Shown one piece after another: positions 8,332 through 16,317 of a stretch of 38,130 nucleotides of DNA. Source of the DNA: Cyanobacteria bacterium PR.3.49 (GTDB lineage Bacteria; Cyanobacteriota; Vampirovibrionia; Obscuribacterales; Obscuribacteraceae); contig PNKB01000028.1 in assembly GCA_013997645.1 (NCBI GenBank), positions 1 through 38,130 on the forward strand, written 5' to 3'. Below the pieces are notes generated by a model, which was not told the origin of the DNA, did no database searches, and saw only the letters and a list, made by a program, of their open reading frames with translations. The translations under genes were made by a program, and so were the position numbers. Numbering within the stretch: position 1 is the first letter of the stretch; every line of letters starts with the position of its first letter.

Positions 8332-8811
8332 ATGGACCTCTTAATGCCGGCGCTGGGCGTCGTTTTGATGCTTATGGGCGCAGGTTATCTCTACAAAGCA
8401 TTTGTCGCTATTGTTCAGGGAAGACTCTGGTATTTCTCGGGTTTTCTGCCGTTTACCATAGTCTCGCCCTGGTTTGTTTTCGCGCCTCCCGATGAGCGAA
8501 AGAGCAACTCGCTCGCCAAAGTAAAAGACGCAATCTGGGTGCCGATATTTTTCGGACCGATCTTCGTAATCTGCAGCGTACTCTGCTTATCGGCAGGAGC
8601 AGATCTTGCAAATTTACCGGGCACTTCCACCACCAACAGAATTCTGACTTCCTGGACGTCGGATAAAACACCCGTGATCGTCTTCGACAAAAAACACTAC
8701 AAGATGCAATTTCCAGCCATGGTAAAGACTGCCAATAAAATTTCGAAGATGTTCTTCAATCGCACCGTCGAAATCAAAGAGCAGGACAAATTATTGCCCG
8801 CCGGCGGATAG
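8332..8811 (+). CDS. small membrane protein of unknown function
   Basis: The start is ATG 8332, preceded by GAGGTG at about 8 bases; the frame extends to 8314 but that start has no ribosome site. The 159-residue product has hydrophobic segments near 3-24, 34-52 and 75-98. A soluble, Lys-rich C-terminal half of about 60 residues follows (DKTPVIVFDKKHYKMQF), probably cytoplasmic or periplasmic. I do not recognise a family. It follows the two paralogous membrane proteins on the same strand and is 5 bases upstream of a lipoprotein gene, so it is probably co-expressed with them. Confidence 0.65.
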   Translation: MDLLMPALGVVLMLMGAGYLYKAFVAIVQGRLWYFSGFLPFTIVSPWFVFAPPDERKSNSLAKVKDAIWVPIFFGPIFVICSVLCLSAGADLANLPGTSTTNRILTSWTSDKTPVIVFDKKHYKMQFPAMVKTANKISKMFFNRTVEIKEQDKLLPAGG

Positions 8812-8816
8812 TTTGT

Positions 8817-9302
8817 ATGATGGCGTCCCTTGTATCGAAAGAACTTTTCTATTCTCTGTGCGCTGTGATTTTTATCTCTGGGTGCGGCACAGCTGCATTT
8901 TCTGAAACAAGCAAACATCCAATTTTTCATCAAGTTGCCGAAACAAGACCTCGAGCCGATACAGTTTCTTTGCTGGTCAAGAAAACAGAGCTGGCAATAA
9001 ACATTCAGCACATTGGTGGCATCGGCAAGACAAAAATAGAATTAGAAGCAGGCGACTGGCCTGATGGCTTGAAAATTGCTTTTAAAGGCTTCGGAGGGCT
9101 GGAAGGGTGCACAGTGAGCACTGCCACGCGGCAGTTTGACGCATCGCTCCCACACTCCAACAAAGAGCGTGTCATACAACTTGGAGAGGGTTTCTCTGCA
9201 AGGCGCAGAGGCAAAAACATTTTTATAACCGCACCGCCCAATTTTGTGCGAAAAAACGAAAAGTTTCTCCAGCTTGCATGGGTCGATTTTTACCGCCACT
9301 GA
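8817..9302 (+). CDS. putative lipoprotein
   Basis: This 161-residue protein has an N-terminal hydrophobic stretch ending in the lipobox ISGC, with lipidation at Cys23, which points to a Lol/Lsp-processed envelope protein. The mature part is beta-rich, with no transmembrane segment and two internal Cys-containing stretches. No family recognised. It starts 5 bases after the preceding gene and ends 2 bases before the stop of the convergent kinase gene. Confidence 0.65.
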   Translation: MMASLVSKELFYSLCAVIFISGCGTAAFSETSKHPIFHQVAETRPRADTVSLLVKKTELAINIQHIGGIGKTKIELEAGDWPDGLKIAFKGFGGLEGCTVSTATRQFDASLPHSNKERVIQLGEGFSARRRGKNIFITAPPNFVRKNEKFLQLAWVDFYRH

Positions 9303-9304
9303 GC

Positions 9305-10846
9305 CTATTGTGTTTTGCAAACAAGCTGCTCGAGATCTTCACGTAACTCGGCTGCATTTTGATAACGGCAGTCTGCATCCTTATGCAACAGTTTAAAGAC
9401 GATAGTTTGCAGACGCTCCGGAACATTGCCATCGTCGCTCAGGAATGGTATTCGCGAAGGCGGTTCATTCACATGTTGCCACATGACGTTATAGGCATTC
9501 TGGTTCAGGAAAGGCGGATCGCCGGTGAGTGCGTTATACATCACGCAACCAAGTGAATATAAATCGCTGCGAAAATCCACATCCCAACCGATGCATTGCT
9601 CAGGGCTCATGTACGTGGGAGATCCGAACATCTGTCCTGCGGCTGTCAACCTGACTGAATTGTTGCCTTCAGCGACTGATTTAGCAATACCGAGATCAAC
9701 CAGGGTTACATGCGCGCCACCACTCTTTATCTTCACTAGAACATTGCTTGGTTTGAGATCTCTATGAACAATTCCTTTGTTATGCAAGGCCGACAGTGCA
9801 TCGCACATTTGCAAAAACACCGTCACGCAAAGTCCCGCATCTAATTTGCCGGACTGCTCGATCATATCTTCAAGCGTGTCGCCGTTTACGTAGTCCATGA
9901 CGAGATAAGGCTGACCATCGCTATCTTCACCAAAGTCATGCACACCGACAATATTAGGATGATGCAGAGAACTGGCCAGTTTTGCTTCTCTTTCGAAACG
10001 CTGCAATGTAGACCCTGTTGCCACCATGTTGTGATGCATCATTTTGATGGCGACGAGCTTTTCGAGTACGACATGGCGAGCCAGATAAACTACACTCATT
10101 CCGCCTTTGCCTAATACCTTTTCGATGCGATATTTATCCGAAACCACAGTTCCAAGTTTTCGCTCATTGATATTGAGAGTTTTGGTGGCATCTGATCTTT
10201 CGAGCATCGATCGCAAATTGGACATTATGCGTGTTTTTTTCTCGAGCGAATTCGGCTCAAGACAGTCTACGGCCGTGCGCAGATTGATTTTCACATCCGT
10301 TATGTCATCGCCGAGTTTGTCAGCGATTTCATCGATGCTCAATCCATCTTCTATCAAATGGAGAATCTTCATCTGGTCAGAATCGATTAAGCTCCTATCC
10401 AGGCTATGTCTGGACGTTTTTGGTCCCACAAGTACGCGATTGGCCAACCCGCTGTCCAGCCATTTTGCTCCTTGCAGCACTGCATACATCGCGCTTTCCA
10501 ATTGTTTTTCAGTTGCGTCTTTCAGGCAATAGCCATCAGCACCTGCTGATAGTGCCGATAAAAAGGCACCCTCATCATCGTTGGATGTGAACATGATGAT
10601 GCGTGTCTCCGGCAGCTTTACTTTGATTTCTTCGGTGGCTTCTATGCCGTTTTTGTTGGGCATCGAAACATCCATAAAAATCACGGCCGGTCGATGCTGA
10701 GTCGCCAATTCGACGGCCTCATTGCCATCAGTTGCCTCAGCAATGACTTTTACTCCGGGAATTTTTTCCAGCGCAAACTTCAAACCGACGCGCATAACCA
10801 TCTGGTCATCGACAATAACAACTGGAATGTTCAGATCACTTTGCAA
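9305..10846 (-). CDS. response regulator-Ser/Thr protein kinase fusion
   Basis: The start is a TTG at 10846, chosen because GGAGG lies 8 bases upstream and the receiver begins immediately (QSDLNIPVVIVDD). The ATG at 10927 has no comparable site. Of 513 residues, 7-125 form a receiver with acidic pocket Asp13/Asp14, phospho-acceptor Asp59, Thr87 and Lys109. Residues 150-220 resemble a degenerate NarL/LuxR-type helix-turn-helix (LIEDGLSIDEIADKLG). Residues 238-513 are a PknB-like kinase with GKGGMS loop (246-251), Lys268, HRD (361-363), Asn368, DLG (384-386) and SPE. It probably phosphorylates proteins on Ser/Thr under control of an unseen histidine kinase. No membrane segment, so cytosolic. 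Confidence 0.9.
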   Translation of the reverse strand: MQSDLNIPVVIVDDQMVMRVGLKFALEKIPGVKVIAEATDGNEAVELATQHRPAVIFMDVSMPNKNGIEATEEIKVKLPETRIIMFTSNDDEGAFLSALSAGADGYCLKDATEKQLESAMYAVLQGAKWLDSGLANRVLVGPKTSRHSLDRSLIDSDQMKILHLIEDGLSIDEIADKLGDDITDVKINLRTAVDCLEPNSLEKKTRIMSNLRSMLERSDATKTLNINERKLGTVVSDKYRIEKVLGKGGMSVVYLARHVVLEKLVAIKMMHHNMVATGSTLQRFEREAKLASSLHHPNIVGVHDFGEDSDGQPYLVMDYVNGDTLEDMIEQSGKLDAGLCVTVFLQMCDALSALHNKGIVHRDLKPSNVLVKIKSGGAHVTLVDLGIAKSVAEGNNSVRLTAAGQMFGSPTYMSPEQCIGWDVDFRSDLYSLGCVMYNALTGDPPFLNQNAYNVMWQHVNEPPSRIPFLSDDGNVPERLQTIVFKLLHKDADCRYQNAAELREDLEQLVCKTQ

Positions 10847-10987
10847 TCGTCCAGCCTCCAGCTCTATTCGTCTGGGGTTTTCCTGCAGGCAATTAATTAT
10901 AATGACAGTTATAACTCGGTTCTTCATCCCTTACCAGAGGGAAATCAAGCGCCCGCGAACCTGGTACTCATTACGCCTTCCCTCTTC

Positions 10988-12211
10988 ATGTCGCAACCAA
11001 TTTTTACGATCGATCTATCAAATTTAGACTCCCGGCAGAATTTCCGCTCGCTCTATTTTGCGCTTGTCTTGCTGCTGGCGACGGGGTCTATTGGTTCTCA
11101 GGCAATGGCGCAAACTCCACCGCCGGCCGATCCTGCCGGAGAGATGCGCGAAAGCTTGAAACAAAAACGCGAAATTTTTGCAAAATGGGAAAAAACTGAA
11201 GAAGGTCTTGCCTATTCGGTTTCAGGAAACAAAAATACAGCCGCGAAGACCAACTTCATGGCAAAGCTCAGCCCGGGCGGGAAGATCTATTTTTTAACTT
11301 GCAGGCAAGATTACAGCGAAGCGCTAAAACTACTGGACGCCTTTGCAAAGCGCGACACTGGCAGCGGATTGTATGTCCGGGCAAAATGCTTGGACGGCAT
11401 GCACAGGCGCCTTGAGGCAATCTCCGCATACACGAAAGCGCGAGCAAAAATCAGCAAAAATTTCAACCCCGGGCCTCGATTTAACTTGCATTTCAGCGCC
11501 GCACAAGCTGCAGCCGGTCAAGATATTGAGGCAATCAAAAATCTCAAGATTGCCATAGACAAATCGCCCACCTCCGACCAATTTTCAACATCACGCTCTG
11601 CTGTCGTCAGTTCGGCCCTGAAACGGTTGTTTTATTTGGAAGAGAAGAAAGGCAAGTATCAAAGTGCTTTCGAACACTATCTGTCGTTGAACGGAACGGA
11701 CAAATCTCAATTTACTTTAAACGAACCTATCACCGCCGATGGTGCCATTAAGGCGAAAGCAGTGCGGTGGTTGAAAGAACATTCTGTTCCACCAAAAGCT
11801 AACGATCCTCTGGCGCGGTGCAAATATTTTACGACTGCCGCCAAAGCTCACCTGGCATCAGGAAATATCGCAAAGGCAAAAGATTGTCTGGTTGCAGCGC
11901 TCGAACTCAGGGAGCCTTCTGTTGCCAATCTTCCAGTCGAACTGACTGCCGATCCCTCGAGCCCATTCAGGCAAGCGAAAGAGACGGCCGGAAATCTGCT
12001 GATCACACTAGATCTTAAGGACAAAGATTATAAGTCTGCTTGCAAACACATTCGTGCCACCTTTGTCACTGATCCGGCGAGGGAAGATCAAATGATGCTT
12101 GTGTGTTTGTCGATGAAAGATGTTGCCGAACTTGTGACGCCACGTGATCGCGCTCTTCATTCTACTGTTGCGGAAGAACGTCTGGATTTTGGAACGCTTA
12201 ATTCAAAATAG
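10988..12211 (+). CDS. secreted TPR-like protein
   Basis: The start is ATG 10988. The frame is open further upstream but overlaps the divergent kinase gene. The 407-residue product has an N-terminal signal (about 20-42, ending SQAMAQ) after a longer polar N-region. The mature part is mostly alpha-helical with TPR-like units: RQDYSEALKLLDAFAKRD; RRLEAISAYTKARAKIS; GQDIEAIKNLKIAIDKSP; GNIAKAKDCLVAALELRE. Such repeats usually scaffold protein contacts; no enzyme motif is seen. It is divergent from the response regulator-kinase gene with 141 bases between starts, so shared regulation is plausible. Confidence 0.7.
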   Translation: MSQPIFTIDLSNLDSRQNFRSLYFALVLLLATGSIGSQAMAQTPPPADPAGEMRESLKQKREIFAKWEKTEEGLAYSVSGNKNTAAKTNFMAKLSPGGKIYFLTCRQDYSEALKLLDAFAKRDTGSGLYVRAKCLDGMHRRLEAISAYTKARAKISKNFNPGPRFNLHFSAAQAAAGQDIEAIKNLKIAIDKSPTSDQFSTSRSAVVSSALKRLFYLEEKKGKYQSAFEHYLSLNGTDKSQFTLNEPITADGAIKAKAVRWLKEHSVPPKANDPLARCKYFTTAAKAHLASGNIAKAKDCLVAALELREPSVANLPVELTADPSSPFRQAKETAGNLLITLDLKDKDYKSACKHIRATFVTDPAREDQMMLVCLSMKDVAELVTPRDRALHSTVAEERLDFGTLNSK

Positions 12212-12244
12212 CTGCCTGAGTGTTCGAAATAGCTGTTTGATATC

Positions 12245-12388
12245 TTACAGCGGCATATTTTTCGCATCACGTCTGATCTGATACCAACTGATCAATACGG
12301 CTACCGCACAGACTGACACACCTGTGAATCCAACAATTTCATTGAGACCAATGTTTAACCACAAAACCGGCAAATGTGCAAAACTCAA
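12245..12388 (-). CDS. possible tiny membrane protein or remnant
   Basis: On the minus strand a 47-codon frame from TTG 12388 to TAA 12245-12247 reads as a single-span membrane protein (EIVGFTGVSVCAVAVLISWY) with a basic tail QIRRDAKNMPL, an inside-positive arrangement. The only start is TTG with a weak purine-rich site (GGGGGCAAG) upstream, and an in-frame stop lies just before it. It may be a genuine small ORF or the 3' end of a decayed gene. Confidence 0.3.
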   Translation of the reverse strand: MSFAHLPVLWLNIGLNEIVGFTGVSVCAVAVLISWYQIRRDAKNMPL

Positions 12389-12582
12389 ATTTCTTGCCCC
12401 CGACTATGGATGACACGGTGAATTAGAAGCATTCTGCCTGTCTAACATCGACTGGTAAATGGGGGAAATACGCTTAATGTTAACAAGCCCAAATAGAGCG
12501 CGCCAGGTTGTCTGTTCGTGCGGAGATTGGGAACTGTTGGCTATTGGCAGTGTCTTTCTAAGCAGCAGAAGGAGGAGAAAAG

Positions 12583-12780
12583 ATGAAAGTTGCACCCACT
12601 ACAAAAGCACCTGTAGGCATGGCATTACTCGGAATCGCATTTGTTCTGGTTATGGCACTGGCTCTTGTTTGGCCGAAATCGCCAGGCGATACAACCAAGG
12701 GCTATACAGAAGACGGAACAGCCGTTCAAAGTGACACAATTAGTCCGCAAACGGCAGCCAAAGACGATTCCACCAGATAG
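12583..12780 (+). CDS. small single-span membrane protein
   Basis: This 65-residue protein has a strong ribosome site (AGGAGGAG, 6 bases before the ATG). Residues 10-30 form one transmembrane helix (ALLGIAFVLVMALALVW), followed by a polar, Thr/Ser/Asp-rich tail. It resembles the 63-residue protein on the minus strand at 18368-18559: both begin MKV-S/A-x-T, have a Pro-Gly/Ala-rich entry to the helix, and exit at VWP-x-x-P. Role unknown. The roughly 190 bases upstream hold no other gene I can support. Confidence 0.65.
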   Translation: MKVAPTTKAPVGMALLGIAFVLVMALALVWPKSPGDTTKGYTEDGTAVQSDTISPQTAAKDDSTR

Positions 12781-12782
12781 TC

Positions 12783-13394
12783 TTACTTTGAATCTCGTTT
12801 GATCAATTCGGTGTAAAGCGCCTCGCACCCATGATCGGTACACCGCGTTATTTGTATTTTGCCGCCGATAATTGGGACGCGAATTTTATGCATGGTCACT
12901 ACCTTGCCACCAATCACGATGGCAACATTTTTCATGACATTATCGCGTGTGAATTTTTCCAGAGGTTCGACTTGCTCTTCTGCCAGAGCGATGGATAGTT
13001 TGGGCTTTCCTTCGGCATCCATATTTTTGACGGGATCATCTTTAAGCACCAACGGAATGAAAGCATTTTTGTCCACTACAATATGCGATGTTTTGCCCCG
13101 TTCTTCCGGTGAAAGAAATTCGTAATCGTTGATGAGCAGGATCTCCGAGTCTTTCAGCGGTTCAAGGCTATTAGGTGCGACCGCTTCTCGCTGAATCAAA
13201 TAAAGACCGTCCGGAATGAGAGTCCGTATCTGGCTTTTAGTTTGGTCCTGTTGTACATCAGATGTGCTTCTAGGCAACTTTGAGACAAAGTTGGTGGTTG
13301 TGCTTTCTGGCACAACTTTGCTGTCCTGCGCATTTGCTATCACGCAATTCAAGATAGTAAGAGAAATAGCCAAGCTAATCAGAAGTTTTTTCAT
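12783..13394 (-). CDS. secreted protein with SecD P1-head-like domain
   Basis: This 203-residue protein has a Sec signal at 1-22 (MKKLLISLAISLTILNCVIA). The C-terminal half matches the head of the SecD/SecDF first periplasmic domain: a strand block (AFIPLVLKDD), 'LSIALAEEQVEPLEKFTRDN', 'VAIVIGGKVVTMHKIRVPI' and 'GGKIQIT'. Those correspond to the family's 'T-x-N-x-G-x-x-x-AIVLDGKV-P-I--I-GG-x-x-I'. The six transmembrane helices of SecD are absent, so it cannot be a translocase subunit. It is likely a free extracytoplasmic domain of unknown partner. It ends 2 bases after the stop of the convergent small membrane protein. Confidence 0.7.
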   Translation of the reverse strand: MKKLLISLAISLTILNCVIANAQDSKVVPESTTTNFVSKLPRSTSDVQQDQTKSQIRTLIPDGLYLIQREAVAPNSLEPLKDSEILLINDYEFLSPEERGKTSHIVVDKNAFIPLVLKDDPVKNMDAEGKPKLSIALAEEQVEPLEKFTRDNVMKNVAIVIGGKVVTMHKIRVPIIGGKIQITRCTDHGCEALYTELIKRDSK

Positions 13395-13626
13395 TGATCA
13401 CCCCGTGCGATTAAATTGGGTTGCAACAACTTCCCTCACCTTAGCGTTGCCAAATTCCGATCGGTATTTTCTTTAGAACACCTTTCGAATTTGCTGCGAG
13501 TCAGTCTTCTGCCACCCCCCTATGCTGAAAGTGATTAATTGGGTGTGACGCGATTTCCTTAGTCAGCAAAGTAACTGCAACACTTCTGTGAAACAATGCC
13601 AAAGAAAGCCGATTGGAGCACCTGAA

Positions 13627-14136
13627 ATGACCAAAAATGTCGCTCTTCAGCGCATCGTTATTACACTAATCGCAGTGGTTGGAACCATATGCCAGGCTTC
13701 GACAGAAGCGCAAGCCGGTCAAAATCTGAAGAACATGCGAGCCCGCGTGCCCAGCATGGGGGAGGGACCGGGAAATTGGGTCCAATTTCGCAACGGCATT
13801 GGCATTAAGACAAAGGCGGTACCTTACGCCGAGATGCGGACTGTTGCGACAGGACGGATTGGCAAAGTACCGACTTCAGTCGCACACGTGACCTGGAATA
13901 CAGGGGGCTCGGGCAATTGGAGCGCTTTGCTCATGTTTGTCGAGTCTAAAGGCAAACAGGTTCAGGTCGGCAAGTTTACGCACTATATTGGCAGTACAGA
14001 CAAACTCGAGATTAAAAACAACCGGGTATTTGTGCATCTGGACGAGGAAGACGCCAACGCGTTTACGAGTGGCATGGGAGTAAAACGAGAAGGCAAAGGC
14101 TGGATCTCGATGGCTCCGAAGGAATTTGATAAATAG
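13627..14136 (+). CDS. small secreted protein of unknown function
   Basis: The start is ATG 13627 with GGAG 8 bases upstream, in preference to an in-frame GTG at 13588. The 169-residue product has a signal peptide (about 8-31, ending STEAQA) and a basic, Gly-rich mature part with no membrane span. Motifs such as WVQFRNGIGIKT and GGSGNWSALLMFVE look like short beta strands. Not recognised. It is divergent from the SecD-like gene (232 bases between starts) and ends in its own terminator. Confidence 0.6.
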   Translation: MTKNVALQRIVITLIAVVGTICQASTEAQAGQNLKNMRARVPSMGEGPGNWVQFRNGIGIKTKAVPYAEMRTVATGRIGKVPTSVAHVTWNTGGSGNWSALLMFVESKGKQVQVGKFTHYIGSTDKLEIKNNRVFVHLDEEDANAFTSGMGVKREGKGWISMAPKEFDK

Positions 14137-14163
14137 GTCCAGGTTCGCCCCTGAAAAGGCTTG

Positions 14164-14196
14164 CACTCCAAGAGTCTTGGGGAGTGTTGTATTTTT
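14164..14196 (+). terminator. rho-independent terminator
   Basis: A CACTCCAA/TTGG(GG)AGTG stem (8 bp with a 2-base bulge) and a GAGTC loop are followed by TTGTATTTTT. It closes the secreted-protein gene. Confidence 0.65.
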
Positions 14197-14203
14197 GTTG
14201 CGG

Positions 14204-14233
14204 TTGCCAAGAGATCGCTTTTCCGGTTATAGA
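14204..14233 (+). promoter_or_regulatory. sigma70-type promoter
   Basis: TTGCCA (14204-14209), an 18-base spacer and TATAGA (14228-14233) lie about 60 bases before the lipoprotein gene and directly after the previous terminator. This is called by consensus only. Confidence 0.5.
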
Positions 14234-14290
14234 ATCGATAAATCGTGAAATCAGCTTTCACACCCTTATAGAAGGAACGATTTTAAAAAC

Positions 14291-14584
14291 ATGGAAAGTC
14301 AGTCAAAAGAAAAACGCAGCAAAGCCATCAAACTTATTGCGCTGGGTTCATTGCTCTCATTAAGCACGTCTCTCACAGGCTGCACAACTGCAACTAAGAT
14401 TGCGCACAAAGGAAAAGAGAAAGACAAAGAAAAAGAAGAGAACAGTTCTTCTTCCAGCGGCTCGCACTATTACGGTGGTGGCAGCTACAGATCTCGCGCC
14501 GCTTTAAGCAGCAGCGCGACAAGGCCGGCATCAGGAACAGTCTCGCGTGGTTGGTTCGGCGGATTCAGATTCGGCCTCGGCTAG
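14291..14584 (+). CDS. small lipoprotein, YgiB-like placement
   Basis: This 97-residue protein has a basic N-region, a hydrophobic core and lipobox SLTGC (lipid Cys31). A Lys/Glu-rich linker follows (GKEKDKEKEE), then a Ser/Gly/Tyr-rich segment and the ending TVSRGWFGGFRFGLG. The tail recalls the 'T-V-T-R-G-G-F-G' end of YgiB (DUF1190) lipoproteins, which in enterobacteria are paired with the ATP-grasp protein YgiC. The next gene here is of that YgiC type, 19 bases downstream. The YgiB relation is inferred from position and tail only; the family's Cys-rich middle part is missing. Confidence 0.65.
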   Translation: MESQSKEKRSKAIKLIALGSLLSLSTSLTGCTTATKIAHKGKEKDKEKEENSSSSSGSHYYGGGSYRSRAALSSSATRPASGTVSRGWFGGFRFGLG

Positions 14585-14603
14585 TTTCTCTGGGAGTTTT
14601 AAA

Positions 14604-15830
14604 ATGAAATTCGAAAAAGTGAAAGCACGCCGCAATTGGAAGCAGCGTGCTGACGAAGCAGGCTATCTTGCAGCCATACTGGACAATCCGCCCTATTGGG
14701 TCGAAGCTCTCGAAGACCCGTTCTGTTGCGTGCTATCACTTGAAGAAGTTGAAGACGTAATCGAATCAGCAACGAGCGAACTCTACGACATGGCTCTGAA
14801 AGCAGTCGACTTCGTGGTCAATGGCTCTAGCTCAGAGCGCTGTTTTGATGCTCTCAAGATCGAACCTCAATATCGCAATGCAATAAGAAAGTCTTGGAGG
14901 CGCAACGATCAGTCCATATACGGACGTTTCGACTTCGCATACAGTGGTGGCGAGTTGAAACTTTTGGAATTGAATTTTGACACGCCCACATCGCTCTATG
15001 AAGCTGCGATTATCCAGTGGTACTGGCTGGAAGATTTGAAAGTGCAAAAGGCAATTCCGGAATCGTCGGACCAGTTCAACAGCATGCATGAAAGACTGAT
15101 CGAATGCTTTGAAAAGGCAAAAAAAGACAGCCAAATCATTCACCTCGCCAGTGTCGAAGATTCTGCAGAAGACGAAGACACTGTGCGCTATCTTCAATCG
15201 TGCGCACTGCAAGCAGGAATGGATGCTCGTTTCATTTACATGAAAGATCTCGGCTTTGACAGCTTCGGACAATTGATCGACCTCGAAGGCAACGTTATCA
15301 ATCAATTGTTCAAACTGTATCCCTGGGAGCAGATTATGTATGAAGATGCCGAAGTAAAGGAACAATTTGGTCGCCAGATATTCAGTCCTCTTGCCGAATC
15401 CAGCTTCACCAAGTTCATCGAGCCCAGTTGGAAAATGATTTTGTCGAACAAAGCAATTCTGCCGATTCTCTGGCAGCTGTTTCCCGCCCACAAATTCTTG
15501 CTCGAAACTGCATTCGATGACGAATCAGTCGAGGCCCAATTTCTGCGGCAATCACCCCACGTGCGAAAACCCATATTCGGTCGCGAGGGCGCAAGCGTTG
15601 CAATCGTCGATCCGACACACCCTGAAAATTCGATTGAAAAGGATGGCGTTTACGGCAGCGAAGGTTTCATACTGCAAGCGTTGCATAAATTGCCCAAGTA
15701 CGAAAACTATCATCTGGTGATGGGCAGTTGGATTATTGACGGACAGCCTGCGGGCATCGGATTGCGCGCAGACAATCATCCCATTACAGGCAATACGGCA
15801 ATCTTTGTACCGCACTACATAAGGAATTAG
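14604..15830 (+). CDS. glutathionylspermidine synthase-like ATP-grasp protein (YgiC/YjfC type)
   Basis: The start is ATG 14604 after GGGAG (7 bases); the longer frame from 14547 would overlap the lipoprotein gene. The 408 residues follow the GSP_synth family throughout: YGRFDFAYSGGELKLLELN then FDTPTS (substrate/ATP region); LFKLYPWEQI; EPSWKMILSNKAILPILWQL; KPIFGREGASVAIV (ATP-grasp Gly-Arg-Glu-Gly); and YGSEGFILQAL. Family members ligate amines to glutathione-like peptides, but the YgiC/YjfC branch has no agreed substrate, and the amidase domain of full GspS is absent. Cytosolic, probably co-transcribed with the preceding lipoprotein. Confidence 0.9.
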   Translation: MKFEKVKARRNWKQRADEAGYLAAILDNPPYWVEALEDPFCCVLSLEEVEDVIESATSELYDMALKAVDFVVNGSSSERCFDALKIEPQYRNAIRKSWRRNDQSIYGRFDFAYSGGELKLLELNFDTPTSLYEAAIIQWYWLEDLKVQKAIPESSDQFNSMHERLIECFEKAKKDSQIIHLASVEDSAEDEDTVRYLQSCALQAGMDARFIYMKDLGFDSFGQLIDLEGNVINQLFKLYPWEQIMYEDAEVKEQFGRQIFSPLAESSFTKFIEPSWKMILSNKAILPILWQLFPAHKFLLETAFDDESVEAQFLRQSPHVRKPIFGREGASVAIVDPTHPENSIEKDGVYGSEGFILQALHKLPKYENYHLVMGSWIIDGQPAGIGLRADNHPITGNTAIFVPHYIRN

Positions 15831-15911
15831 TTTTAGATCCACACGCAAATTTCACACTTGTCGAAACACAACCACAATTCAAAAGTGGTGGCATTTTTGC
15901 ATGAAAGGAGC

Positions 15912-15939
15912 TTGACAGTTTGTTGATGATTGATAGAAT
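15912..15939 (+). promoter_or_regulatory. strong sigma70-type promoter for the RtcB operon leader
   Basis: A perfect TTGACA (15912-15917), a 16-base spacer and TAGAAT (15934-15939) would start transcription near 15946, about 370 bases before the proposed first gene. It is the best promoter match in the window. Confidence 0.65.
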
Positions 15940-15945
15940 GAAAAA

Positions 15946-16317
15946 GTAACGACTCAAGTAGGTTCCTCCACCCAAAGTAGTGAGGTAACGATCATGCATC
16001 TCCCGAACTCTGAAAACTAGCAGGAAACGATTGTGGCTGTTTATCTCAGCCTCTGCCAGTGCAAGGGATCATGATCTGACAGGAACTGCGAGTTCTTGAA
16101 TGTTCTTCCTAATGCAATAGCCAATCGGTATCCTGCCACAAGGAGCACGGATAAAGAATTTGGCGTAATGCCTCGTTGTACGTAAATACAACAAGAGACA
16201 GACGCTTTGATTCTCAACGCGCTCCAGGAGACCCTGTAGCTATCAGTGTCAGAAACTTTTGCATCAATGGTGCAAAGGCAATTCTTGACGCGTATGAAAG
16301 GAGAACTTTTCACATCT
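15946..16317 (+). ncRNA. structured leader or candidate small RNA upstream of the RtcB operon
   Basis: No convincing gene fills these roughly 370 bases after a strong promoter. Hairpins I can draw include CCTC(C)AC/GTGAGG (15966-15985), GGCTG/CAGCC near 16033-16052, AGGAACT-GCG-AGTTCTT near 16080-16097, and GTTGTA/TACAAC near 16173-16191. A 9-codon frame, ATG 15994 to TAG 16018-16020, follows GAGG by 8 bases and could be a leader peptide. No T-loop or tRNA-like fold is evident, so Y-RNA identity is not supported. Whether this is a 5' UTR or a separate RNA cannot be told from sequence. Confidence 0.35.

Noticed and set aside
15946..16317. Y RNA or tRNA-like RNA near rtcB
   Set aside because: I could not draw a T-loop, acceptor or tRNA-like fold; only generic hairpins are present.
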